Made by a program: the position numbers and the translations under genes. Below, piece after piece: positions 13,140 to 24,462 of a stretch of DNA of 64,000 bases. Under the pieces are notes generated by a model. That model was not told the origin of the DNA. It saw only the letters and a program-made list of their open reading frames with translations, and searched no databases. The stretch is taken from assembly GCF_003473485.1 (NCBI RefSeq), contig NC_053045.1, positions 31,470,494-31,534,493 of the forward strand. Reading direction: 5' to 3'. The stretch is from Medicago truncatula. Taxonomy: Eukaryota; Streptophyta; Magnoliopsida; Fabales; Fabaceae. How positions within the stretch are numbered: the stretch's first letter is position 1; every line of letters starts with the position of its first letter.

Positions 13140-14200
13140 ATTTGTTCTCACCTAGAATAAACATAGTTTGCATGCATAAAATATTTGCTAAACTCATGCT
13201 TTAAACCTACTTTGAGGTGAAAATCATATTTTACATAGTCTAAGGTCTTAGAGTGTTTATAAACTTTCAATACATTTTTACACTTATCAATCGATTCAAA
13301 TGTCACAAATGACTTCTTGAATCGATTCAGTGCAAACAGAGAGTTATGAAACACTTTTGAATCAATTCAAATCATGTAGGATACGATTTGAATCGATTCC
13401 ATCTTCATTTGAATCGATTAAATCTTCAAACCATGTCTAGAATGCATTTTGTCCTTGAATCGATTAACATTTTCTCTAAATCGATACAGACATTGTTTTT
13501 TTACTAAAAATCAAAATATTTTATTCTAAAACACTTCACCTATAAACATAACTTCCCTCTTTATTTACATTCAATAAATTCATTCATTGCTTTTCTCTCT
13601 ATTCTCCTTCTCCAAAACCCTTAAGAAAACTCTTTCTTTATTGTTCTTTGTGAGAATTTGGATCTAGGATTAGAGGGAAAATTGTAGGTTTTGTAATGGT
13701 TTGGATCCTTCAAGGAATTTGAGGTGTTCAAAGTTCCAAAGGATACAGGAAGACTTTATTTTTTTCCTCTACAAGCTAGGTTTTTTTTCTTTCTAATTCA
13801 TCAACATCGAAGGAACTTATGCAGAAGAAGCAATCTTGACGAAGATTGCCGAAGGATCTCATAGGATTCAAGATTGAAGTTTTGAGGTATCAAATTTGTG
13901 GATATCAAATTTATATCAAGTTAAAGATGATCTTGATATGAGCAATTTAGGGCCTTGGTCATCTTTGGGTTAAAGAGTTACAAGATTCGTTAATTACTTG
14001 TAATCAAACCTTGTTGCACATCGTGCAAACATTCAATCATTGTGGAAGATTGTAGATTTTTCTACGAAGAGTGGACGTTCCCCATAGTGAGGATGATTGG
14101 GCGAAACCACTTTAGTCCGTCCAAATTGACACCAGAGATAATCGAACACGAGACTTTGATGAGAAACACACTGCTTTAATTGATGCATATGTTACAATTT
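13140..14200 (+). mobile_element. LTR-retrotransposon remnant (LTR-type sequence)
   Basis: The left part is studded with the palindrome GAATCGATTC (about 13310-13490). It is followed by a leader-like part and the block GAGTGGACGTTCCCCATAG...GAGGATGATTGGG at about 14069-14112. The same three parts occur in the same order on the minus strand of 23060-22140, where the block reads GAGTGGACGTACCCCATAG. Two related copies in opposite orientation indicate an LTR family. No gag-pol is present. Ends are approximate. Confidence 0.55.
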
Positions 14201-14998
14201 AATTGTCAAACTATTTTGAAAAAAACATGTTTCCACGCGTAGAGTTTTTGAGGAAATCTATTCATCCTTCGTATAGATTTGTAATTTTACCGTCATTAAA
14301 CCAACAACCAGGGCCCCTTTCCTCAGTGAATCCGTGGGTTAAAAAAAACTTGAAAACAAGCAAGGAGATTGAAAAAAGGGGTACAACTTACAACTAACAA
14401 CCAACTTCGTTCATGTCATGTGAGTATCAGAAACAATTATATTTTTATAGCATAATAATGTGTGAAAAGAGATAAGGGTGTGTACATAATGGAACTTTAA
14501 AGACCCATTAAACTTGAATAAGGTCCAAGAAATAACTCGATGATTGCTCTTTTGGATTCACCAAAAATACCCAAATTGTTCAAGAGAAAACTCTTGAATT
14601 GCATAAAAATCTAGAGGTCCCGGGACACTATTCAAGGATTCCAAAAAAATAATTATTGCATAAAAATGTTAAGTGTTTCAATTTTTGATGTCTTAATTAC
14701 ATAATTTTTTTAAAAAAAGTTACAATTTAAAAGTCTTAAAGAGTATTCCAAAAGCACTCGTGAAGATAACTTTTTGTTTTTCAGAATAAAGAGAAACTAT
14801 GGGGTCAAAAGAGCAAACTATTAAATAGCTCTCCCATCTCGAAAGCCTTGTTTTGAGGCCCAATAAATTATCATTTTGGGTCCATGTAATTGTACCATTT
14901 TTGTAACAAAAACCAAAACTTGGTGTGAGAAGAACAGAACAAACAAGAAGCTGCAACTGCAAAAGAATCAACTGAAGCCATAACATCAGCATCTGAAA

Positions 14999-16615
14999 AT
15001 GAGACAGTTCGATCCATGGCCAGTTTTCTTCAAGAGAGAATGGAAACGTACTTGGCCATTCCTCGTTGGATTCGCCGTCACCGGAGCTCTTGTCACCAAA
15101 TTCTCTCTTGGTCTTACCGGTAATTCAATCTATTTCCTTTTTTATTGTAGAATTAGGTTTTCGATATTATCGTGATAAATCTAATTTACCTTTATTTTGT
15201 TTTTGTTGCAGAGGAAGATGCTAAGAATTCAAAATTCGTTCAGCATCACAAAAGGTAACCCTAACTCACCCAATCTAAATCATCAACTTTTATTGCGCTG
15301 TATTTTGTAACAATCAGCAAAGATTAATTAGATCACCAGATTTTTTTTTAATATCAAATCTGTGTATGAAGTGATTCTTGGTTCCTGGGTGTGACAAAAA
15401 TTGATTTTGAATGAAATGATTTTGTAAAATTCAAAAGCTAGAAATTATCCGTAGATTAAGTTAGAATCAATCTTGGAGGAGGCAAAATCAATTTTAATTG
15501 ATAGCAACCAAACATGTCGAAAACAATTTTAGACCTCTTGAAACATGAACCAAACCTAAGTAATTGTGAAAAAGGAAACAAAACAATAGTTGAAGTTTTA
15601 TATGATTTGATGCATTTAAAAGTGATATTTCATTGCGATCATGTTGGCGATCTTAAGCGGTGAATGTCCCCATTTTGAAGAGCATTATTTCTGTAGTTAA
15701 ATTTAGATAAAATGTGAGTGTGATTTTCATTCAAATCTGATGTGGGGTAGTTTGGATTGCTTTTTTCTGAGCTTATGCAAATAAATGAGATTTTATGTAT
15801 TATTCATAAGCATATCAAGGTAGTTTATGAAAAAACAGCTTATGAAGATACAATTTTCATAAGTGAGAACTTATGAATTAACATAAAAACTTGTTTAATT
15901 GCATTAGCTATTTCTCATAAGCTAAAAAATAAGGCAATCCAAACAGGCCCATGGTCTACGTGGGAAAATAATTTTCAACTTGGTGGAAGCAAATTATTTA
16001 ATACTTAGTAGCCTTTGGCTTATCACAAAATTCGTGTAAAAGGCTAGGAATGATAGCGTTTTTGTTTTGCGGGATGTTAACTGTTCTTTAATGTTACTGT
16101 TATTATGAGATTAAAATCTAGGAAGGTATTGTGATGTTTTCTTATGCTGGTGTTTATGTGTAATGCATTAGAAATTAACAATGAAATGGATCATTTCCAC
16201 ATGTTGATCACCAATGAATTTGGCTCCTCTAAAGCGATCAATTCACTTTAGAGAGTAAGTTAATATTAAGGACCTTTGATTAACAAATCAAAGGTTGATA
16301 TTGCAAGTATATCATAACAAATCATCGGTTTGTTGAAATAACCACCTCTTGAGTTTGTCATTTTACGCTTTACTCACTAAAGATGAGCCAAATTGATTAC
16401 CAACACCTTTAATTGCTTACTCCTACTATCACTTGAATTGACGAATTATGTCTCTATGAGTAATAACTTGGTATGCTAGTGGATGTTATTTTTTATTTTA
16501 TGTTACATACTTGATTTTCTGGATACTTATATGGTTGTCACATCATCTTAGTCAGGCATTTGCCTTTAATGTTTTTGATAATGGGACATTTGCTGTTTAT
16601 ATATATTCCAGGTGA
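14999..16615 (+). CDS. Mitochondrial ATP synthase 6 kDa subunit
   Basis: Plant-type small subunit of the mitochondrial F1Fo ATP synthase (Fo part, inner membrane). Three exons: 14999-15119, 15212-15254 and 16612-16615. The 55-residue product starts MRQFDPWPVFFKREWKR, has a single hydrophobic stretch FLVGFAVTGALVTKF (about residues 21-35), and ends EEDAKNSKFVQHHKR. Length and sequence match the Arabidopsis 6 kDa subunit nearly residue for residue. Exon 3 contributes only the last base of the Arg codon and the stop TGA. If intron 2 is retained, the next codons read AGG TAA, so the same protein is made. Intron 2 (15255-16611) contains a MITE. No TATA box is obvious upstream, as is common for housekeeping genes. 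Confidence 0.93.
15744..15955. mobile_element. MITE in intron 2 of the ATP synthase 6 kDa gene
   Basis: The left end GGGGTAGTTTGGATTGC and right end GCAATCCAAACAGGCCC are inverted copies. The interior is composed of inverted GCTTATGA/TCATAAGC stretches. The same family ends at about 135 in the RPL23A intron. No coding capacity. Confidence 0.65.
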
Positions 16616-19034
16616 TTTCTGAATGGAGACATTGTAGTGGCTTTGCACTTCATGTTAGGCGTGTCAAGATTATTTTGCTTGTCTTGATTTCATGGATTGT
16701 AATAACAGAAGAGAGATATTCTATATACTCTCTTTACCATATTGTTATTTCTAGTTTTGGTTGTTCACTTGAATCTGCTTTGAAAAATTCATACTAATCA
16801 ATTATTGATTTCCTCTGTTGTGATACTTATCCTACATGGAATTTCTCTCTTGATATACATTTGGCATTATCTTGAGGAAAATAGATGTGTTTAGCTGTGC
16901 ACCTCCATGTCCTATAAAGTCTATTTTGTTTAGTTCCCCATCATAATATTGGCATTGCTGTTCAAAATTCTCATGAAAGTCGCCACCGCTTCATTCTGTA
17001 TGTTCCTTTATCATTTTAAGATGACAACTTATCAATAAGGGGACACCCTAGTTGTATGATAAGATACTTGAACATGGAAAAGACTAGGTCCAGGTATGCT
17101 CAAGGGGGTGGGATAGACTTCCTTGAATAATGCTACCTCCTGAATCCTGATGTAGTACTCAAGATTTGGTGAACAGATATATTTTTGTGATCAATTTAAC
17201 CACCAGATTTAACTAGAACATACTACCATGTTGGCTGAATATGCGCGGTATTTAACTACCAGATTTGGATTTGAATTTATTTCCCAGTTTTATTTGGATT
17301 TCAGTTTAATTCAAAATCTGTGGTCAATTTTCTGAATGCTCTAGTTATTTCAGATCAATCTTTGAGTTACAGCACTAAAAGTTTTGTTGAAAGGTCATGA
17401 TCCACTAGGCATCATGAGTAGAGTTTATTTTTCTTTGATGACCTTCGTTAAACAGTGATCATTCTGAAAAGTAATATTCCCCTTCTTCAAAAAAAGTCTG
17501 AAAAATTATACTCCCACCTACAAGTTTGCCTCTAGTTACTTTTCATTTTCCAAATCCATTTAAAGCAGTACTATTCTTCACTGAAGCCAATTTTGAAACC
17601 CCCTGGATTGAGTAACTTTCAATAAACCGTGTCCATCAGATCAATCTAATGCACCAAATTGAGTCACATGTTAGCCATCGACCATCGTAATCTTTTAAAG
17701 AAAAAAGAAGCTCATCTCTAAACACATGCCGTGCTGCAAAACCCAATCACATCTGCTGCCCTCTGTTGAACCCTGCATGCCGCCGTCGACCATCATCCTA
17801 GCTCCAACGGCCCTCGGTTGACTCTTTCTGTGCTCTCGTACTGTTTTGTGAGGGCGAGTTTGCAAGTTTGCGAATCAATGTCTAAAAACAAAAGTTTACC
17901 ATTTCTATCTCCAAATCAATTTAGAATACTTGCATCAAATAAATGCATCAAGTAAAAATAATGGCAAATAAAATCAGTATTGAGAAAACCAGTCCAGAAT
18001 ACATTAAATGAATAAAAAGAAAAAATACGGAGATCAATTGGCAACACAGCAAATTAAAACAGTTAGGATGCCGGAGGTAGGATGACGGGTAGAGGAACGG
18101 AGGCGGTGCAAGGATCAGCGGAGGACGGTAGCAGGAAGGTAGACGATGGTTGTGATTGTGTTACATCAAATTGGTAGCAGGGAATCGAACTTAAAATGTA
18201 GTGTGATATACGTTTTAAAATTTCTTCATGCATTGCAATACTAGATACTCTAAATTTGATTTAAAGTGTTCGTCCTTTTAAGCCGTCCATAATAAAGAAA
18301 TAAAATAGATATGCTAACAAATTAAGACAATATGAGGGGGCAGATGAGTCAATCTGGCAGGACTCTTTGAAATATTTTTAAATAAGCAGCAGTTGGTAAC
18401 CACAGGGTTAAGTTTAATCAATAAAACCATGACATTATTATGAATCAATGTTAAACAAAATGAATGAAAAGTTCGAGCATACCCACCTCATTGTTTTGGT
18501 AAATACTCCCGCTTGTTGGAGTATAGTGGTAAACACTACTAAAAACATGTATATGAGTTCGATTCAATGATACCTTTTATTTACTACTCGTATATTTTCT
18601 TTTAATATTAGATTTAATTTATCTTCACAAATGCATGTTTGATATTAAGATAGATTAACGAGAATCATAACGAGTCACGATAATTTTACAAAATCATAGA
18701 ATGTAATCATTGATAATGAAACTAGCACAACTTAACTAAACCAATGTTGGCTAATGTAAAGTCCACATCACCACCCTATAAACAATCTTATAGTCGGTTT
18801 GATCCTAAAGCTAAATGAAGGTCCCACTCTCAAGAATTAGTCATCAGTCGGTGATCCAGCCCCAAAACATCACATCAACCGTACACGTGTCATCACAGGA
18901 AAAAATAGGAGGCTCCCTACCCACTTTTTTTGAAAATTTGTTTTTCTTCTTTCATTTCTCCTCGTGACTTAATTTATTTGTACAAAATGTTAAACAACGT
19001 GAAATGATGCACCATGTTCTTACTCTCATGTTAC
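16616..19034. other. Intergenic between ATP synthase 6 kDa and TIP1
   Basis: 3' flank of the ATP synthase gene, then mixed sequence. A GC-richer patch at 17700-17870 (CCGCCGTCGACCATC) and another at 18065-18160 (GAGGAACGGAGGCGGTG) look like decayed transposon, but no family could be named. A B-box-like GAGTTCGATTC occurs near 18558. The right end (18900-19176) is the TIP1 promoter and leader. Confidence 0.5.
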
Positions 19035-19042
19035 TATATATA
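19035..19042 (+). promoter_or_regulatory. TATA box of the TIP1 aquaporin gene
   Basis: CTATATATAGCAG, 135 bp upstream of the ATG, within a typical plant core-promoter context. Confidence 0.65.
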
Positions 19043-19176
19043 GCAGCATTTTAGTTAAAGTTGGAGCAAGAAAACTAACCAACATAAATATTAACTAAGC
19101 TTGAAGTGCAAGTTATTATCAAAAGTACTAATCTAAGCTTGAAAAATTTCTTTGAGAAAAGAAAAAATATAAAACA

Positions 19177-20722
19177 ATGCCGATTTCTAGAATTGCAATT
19201 GGAAATCCTTCTGAGTTTGGCAAAGCTGATGCACTTAAGGCTGCACTTGCTGAGTTCATTTCAATGCTCATTTTTGTCTTTGCAGGGGAAGGCTCTGGCA
19301 TGGCATATAGTAAGCATTTTCATTTGTTAAACTCTTTTATGACATGTTTGGATTAATTTATTTGAGTTTATCTACTGACGTAAACATTTTTAAAACCGGT
19401 ATAAGCTCATTTCCTTTAGTTATATGAAAACATTCTTTTATATGATAAATATTTATGCTATAAACGCTTAATTGAACTGTTTTTCCAAACATGTTTGAGT
19501 GTAACTTTATGTTTTTGACAGATAAGCTTACAAACAATGGTGCAGCAACACCAGCAGGGTTGGTAGCTGCATCACTATCACATGCATTTGCACTTTTTGT
19601 TGCTGTCTCTGTTGGTGCTAACATTTCTGGTGGACATGTCAACCCTGCTGTCACTTTTGGTGCATTCATTGGTGGACACATTACACTCATTAGAGGCCTT
19701 TTGTATTGGATTGCTCAGTTGCTTGGTTCTGTTGTTGCTTGCTTGCTCCTTAAAATTGCCACTGGTGGACTGGTGAGAAACATTACATTATATATTTATT
19801 CATTTTAAATCGAATCGATTGTGTCGGAAGTGATGGTAACATGACTTTCCCTCATGTTTCCCTCTTGAAAAGAACCTGAATTCCATTCCTGAAGTCATCC
19901 ATTTAGTTGGCAGACCAACTCAAGGATTAGCTCATAGCGCATCCAAATGACTTAAACCATAGGATACCTTATAGGAGTCTAGTGGAATGAAATACCTTAA
20001 CTATGGTCGAAAGTTAAAAAATTTCAGTCACATAATTTTTAAGAGCTAGGGGTGATAAAGAAAGTCTCGTAGACGACTATCCAAATTTTTTAATGAGATC
20101 AAATATTTTTAATTCTTAAGTATCATTTTGAAAATTCGTTAATTTCTTTCAAAGACCAAATTGTTTTATGCTTATAGTTTCGGTAACAAAATGTAAAATA
20201 AAGTCAAACAGTTTTCATACGATTTGTTTCAAAGTATTATTTTAGATTCACATGTTAGTTATTACAATGATTGTTCTTGCCCTATTATGTAATTAACTTT
20301 TCTTTTTTAGTGCTGAATTTTAGTATTCATATGTATGTCTATTGCAGGAAACATCTGCATTCTCATTGTCTTCTGGTGTGGGAGCAACAAATGCACTTGT
20401 GTTTGAGATTGTGATGACTTTTGGTTTGGTTTACACAGTGTATGCTACTGCAGTAGACCCAAAAAATGGTAGCCTAGGAACAATTGCTCCAATTGCAATT
20501 GGTTTCATAGTTGGAGCTAACATCTTAGCAGGTGGTGCATTTGATGGTGCATCCATGAACCCAGCAGTTTCTTTTGGGCCTGCTGTTGTTAGCTGGACAT
20601 GGGCTAATCATTGGGTCTATTGGGTCGGCCCGTTGATCGGTTCTGCTATTGCTGCAGTCGTTTACGAGACTTTCTTTATCACCCCTAGCTCTTATGAACA
20701 GTTACCTGTCACGGATTATTAA
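19177..20722 (+). CDS. Tonoplast intrinsic protein, TIP1 class aquaporin
   Basis: Vacuolar-membrane water channel. Exons 19177-19309, 19522-19772 and 20348-20722 have clean GT-AG junctions and give 252 residues, the normal TIP length. The start MPISRIAIG matches TIP1 (MPI-RIA-G). Both NPA boxes are intact: [14 protein letters not shown] in loop B and [15 protein letters not shown] in loop E. The aromatic/arginine filter reads His (SHAFALF), Ile (IAPIAIGF), Ala and Val, the H-I-A-V set of TIP1 members, which as a class pass water and often urea, glycerol or H2O2. Six membrane helices can be traced. The C-terminus ends PVTDY. Intron 1 is almost wholly a MITE. TIP1;1 versus TIP1;3 type is not decided. 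Confidence 0.95.
19342..19500. mobile_element. MITE filling TIP1 intron 1
   Basis: Starts GACATGTTTGGATTAA and ends TTTTTCCAAACATGTTT, an inverted pair. It contains TAAGCTCATTT and ATAAACGCTTA, typical of the same legume MITE group as at 15744. The intron is 19310-19521, so the element makes up about three quarters of it. Confidence 0.6.
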
Positions 20723-21402
20723 GGCCTGATGTAGTAAATCCCCCCTGAAGTTTTTTAATTGAAAAGGGGTTTTGGTTTCTTTTAGCTTTTTATTTTTGTG
20801 CTCTTTGTTGTATGCATTTTTCTGTTTTCATATGTTTTGGTATTCGCGGTGTGTTTGACGAAATCGTTGTTGTAGCATTATTTTATTAAAGCTTCAAAGT
20901 GTAGCTTGTCGAAATCAAGAGTACCATGTGATTCTGCCAAACTCACTATTAGTCAAAAATACAATCCAATTGTAATCATTTAGTACCTCTTACATGATGA
21001 TAAAGACTGCTCATCGTGCTATTTTCTTGCCATGGTGTTCAGAAAGTTTCGAACCACGCTGCTTGAACATATGCAGGTATAGTGTGAGCCAGGTGAATAG
21101 AAAAAGTGGAAGTTCGACCTGATCGAGAAAAATGAAGCATAAGTCAAACAAATTAGAACTTAATCTAACAATCAACATAATTGAAATGAACAAATTAAGA
21201 TTTTTTTATGAAAGTGAAACTGAACAATTTTCTACCTGCTATATGAGTCAATTTTGAAGCCTAAGGTTATAGAAGAACAAAAAATAACCATGACTAATTG
21301 ATGGCAACTATAAGCTCCTTTTAAGGTTATAGGTTAAATATCAAAAGTTACCATATGGAAATCATAATAACTAAATGGGAGGGCTGAAAATTAATTATTG
21401 CA
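20723..21402. other. TIP1 3' flank, no further gene
   Basis: The 3' region of the TIP1 gene with T-rich stretches at 20750-20850, then AT-rich DNA. No other coding sequence is seen. Confidence 0.55.
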
Positions 21403-21600
21403 TCATGAATTTGAAGAAGTTAACAGACTTTACTTGCTCAGCAAGTAACTAGATTGGTTAGGAAATTAGAGTGATCAACTATTAGTTACCTCATGTTAGC
21501 TTAGTATGCAACTCCATTTGTGTATAAATGCATCTTGCAAAAACTTGTTCAATAATGAATTCACTCTATTCAATAAATTCATACTATGGTATCAGTTTAT
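21403..21600 (+). mobile_element. Copia-type 5' LTR with primer-binding site (remnant)
   Basis: The sequence starts TGCATCATGAATTTGA, has a TATA-like GTATAAATGC at about 21523-21532, ends near TTCATA, and is followed by TGGTATCAG at about 21588, the plant initiator-tRNA-Met primer-binding motif. A second copy of the start (TGCATCATGAATTTGA) is at about 23468, which may be the 3' LTR of the same element, with another element inserted between. No gag-pol frame remains. Confidence 0.5.
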
Positions 21601-21749
21601 TCTGTCTGATAGAAAGTTGTTACGATCCTAACCGTTTTTCCTAAACTTTTTCCGTTGTGCATTCTTCCTTGTTTGTTGATTTTTGATCAATCCTTACTTG
21701 TTCAGTGGTTTGATAAAAGTTTTTCCTGCATGCAATTGACTATTGGAAA

Positions 21750-23330
21750 TGGTAGAATTACTTCAAGGATGACTAATTAAACAATGATAATATGCTAATT
21801 CAAATTTGAACAAGAGACTCACAATTGAATTAATATTACTCGACCAAACTTCAATACACAGGTTAATTACAATCCCAAAGTCGATCTAAATCAAACCTAA
21901 ACTTATACAAATAATATGCTAACAAAAGGAACAACGAGATTTGATCTATGATGAATTGATTAACTAGATGATATCACCTATGAGAAGTGATTGAATTCTC
22001 AATTAGGTTTACAAAATATTTTAGAAAATCAAGTTCTAAATTATTCAATCACTTAGCACATATATCTATAACCTAATCAACAAACATCATATATCAAATT
22101 ATAAATTGCAAGGAATAAAGAGAAAGAGAAAGAAAAACATCAGAAACTATAGTCGTTCCCCCAATCGTCCTCTCTATGGGGTACGTCCACTCCTCGTAGG
22201 AAAATTCATGCAGTCTTCCACTATTATGTTGTTGAGATTACAGAGTCAATTACAAAGATTTAGTTGATTTACAATTCCAACTGATCCTAAATGTTCTGAG
22301 CTAAGTAACCACTCAAAAACCTTTAATGTTCAAATCTTCTTGAAATTGGATCTTCCAAAGCCTTCGAACCTCAAGCAATCATGCACTCCTTCAATCTTCT
22401 AGTTAAAGAAATCTTCAATGATATGAACCTTGCTTCAATTCCCTTAAGCTTTGATGCCTTGAGAAACAACCCTAACAATTACCTTTGAAGGTGAAAAGTA
22501 CCTCCTTTTACGTACTTTAGATCCTTGATACCCTACCAAGATCTTTGAGAGAAACCAATCATTACAATATCCTATAGCACCCTATCAACCTAGATCTCAA
22601 ATCCTACAAGTGTTATATGAAAAAGTGTTTAATCAAAAAAGTTTGTAGAAAAAGAGAGAGAAAAGGCTTGAGAGAGTGTTTGCAAATTAAATTGTTGCAA
22701 TAATGAACAAGTGAGTAGAGACATGTATATATAGTTGAGAGAGATAAGAACAAGTTTGGCCAAAAATAAACAAAAAACGTGCAAATGATTCGAATCATTA
22801 GTACAAAATTTGAATTATGGGTCACGATGAAGATTGATTTGATACTCATGAACTCTGATTCGAATCAATGATCGTAGATGAAGATTGATTCGAATCACCA
22901 TTATTTTGATTCGATTCGTCAGTTCCAGAGAAAAATTGAATCAAAATGATTCGACTCATTTTTCTCTTTTCAAAGAATGATTCGAATCACTTTGATTCGA
23001 TTCATTTTCCTATTTGTAGGAAATGATTTGATTCATTCAAACCGGAAATTATAAGAAGAAAAATGATTTGATTCAGGATTTACGTAATAAAATCTATTTC
23101 GAATCAAATTTAGAAGATAGTTTGAACAAAACTTATTCCCAAGGTTTTCAACTAAGTTTTGTTTTTCAAAAATAAGTTTAGGAACACTATAGTGGACATG
23201 AGACCTAGAGGTGAGAAAAGTTACTTCACAAAAAACTAAAAGACATCAATCAAAACAATCTAACATAATCTAATCAACCTTAGGAGCAAAATTCACGAAT
23301 CAAACACATTGATATTGATTGTCACCTCAC
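21750..23330 (-). mobile_element. LTR-type retrotransposon remnant, inverse of 13.1-14.2 kb copy
   Basis: On the minus strand the order is GATTCGAATC-type palindromes (23100 to 22780), a TATA-like TATATATACATG near 22735-22725, and GAGTGGACGTACCCCATAG at about 22196-22177. This is the same layout as the plus-strand copy at 13140-14200, with clear similarity in the GTGGAAGA...GAGTGGACG block. It lies between the two TGCATCATGAATTTGA copies, so may be nested in the Copia remnant. Ends are approximate. Confidence 0.5.
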
Positions 23331-24221
23331 CCATCACCATCTTCAGTGTGACGCAATTACTCTGTTGTCTGTTTCTTACTCCCCGCAGGTTGTTGATTTG
23401 CTCACAAAAATGCATTTATTAAACATTTTTTGTTTCTTGATTGACAAACTCCCAATACTTCCTATTAGTGCATCATGAATTTGAGAAGAGATGTTCGATA
23501 ATATATGTTAAGGGGCGTTTTTATCATTATTTGTATCTCTTATATTCACAATTTTTGTTATTCATATTATTGGAACCAGTGTCAATCTCTTTTACCTCTA
23601 TGAATTTTCATTCTAATAAAGAAACATGTCTAATATATTTAATTTTAAGTCATATATTAATATATATGAGATCACTAGCATCAGTATTCTTTTTAATTAT
23701 CTTCGTACACAGAGTAAACTCTCATTTTTTTGACCAGATTTTCTTTATATACAATAGCCATTTAGTAGTGACTATAACATTAAAGGGGAATAACATTTCA
23801 AAAGGTAACTTTAGAGCACACAGATTTGAAAAACAAATCCAAGATTTTTTATTACTATGGAACTAGTGTATTTTTCCACTAGCAACGCGTGTGTGATGGG
23901 TGATAAATTACTTTTGCTTGGCCAATATGTTGTGCTTGTGCATCTTATTCTATTCTGATTGGAAAGTTTTATGTATAGATTATTCAACCATTAACTAGTG
24001 GCTGCTGATAAAATATGAAATTAAGTGCTATAATGATAGGTATCCAAATCAGATTGAAACAAATTAGAACAAGTGCTTGATATTTTACATTCATATAAAA
24101 ACATATCATTTCTATATTGGAACATTTCTTTAAAGTAAAAGCACAAACATAGATAACAATTACTCTTGAGATTTATTACAGCCATGCTTAAAGAGAAACA
24201 CATATTTACATGCAGTAAAAA
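23331..24221. other. Intergenic, retroelement debris
   Basis: Contains a second TGCATCATGAATTTGA (about 23468) and AT-rich DNA with no protein match; open stretches here are rich in Phe/Leu/Ile codons and look random. The right end is the downstream flank of the MYB gene. Confidence 0.45.
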
Positions 24222-24325
24222 ATCTTGACCGTTAATTTGAGATCGGACAATTCAGATTACACAATAACAAAATCAAGTTTAAACGATCTTCATCGGTTTA
24301 GATCGGACGGTCAAGACTGAAAAAC
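24222..24325. mobile_element. Small MITE, downstream of the MYB gene
   Basis: CTTGACCGT near 24224 is inverted as ACGGTCAAG near 24308, and both flank TCGGAC/GATCGGAC motifs. A related stretch (ATCCGACGACC...CAGTAACTGTGTCCGATCC) lies in SOK intron 3 at about 43900-44030. Confidence 0.45.
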
Positions 24326-24462
24326 TGCAGAAACAGTTACCGCATCAAATCCCTTTCAGAAAGACATATACTATGCTATATACATGTTAATTAGGCTATC
24401 TTATGACAGATGGTACACATATGAACAAAATATTGAAGAAGAAAAAAAAAGAATAATCTTGA

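Noticed and set aside
23441..23866. 141-codon Leu/Ile/Phe-rich plus-strand frame
   Set aside because: AT-rich sequence next to retroelement debris. Hydrophobic composition is expected from AT-rich codons; no motif is present.
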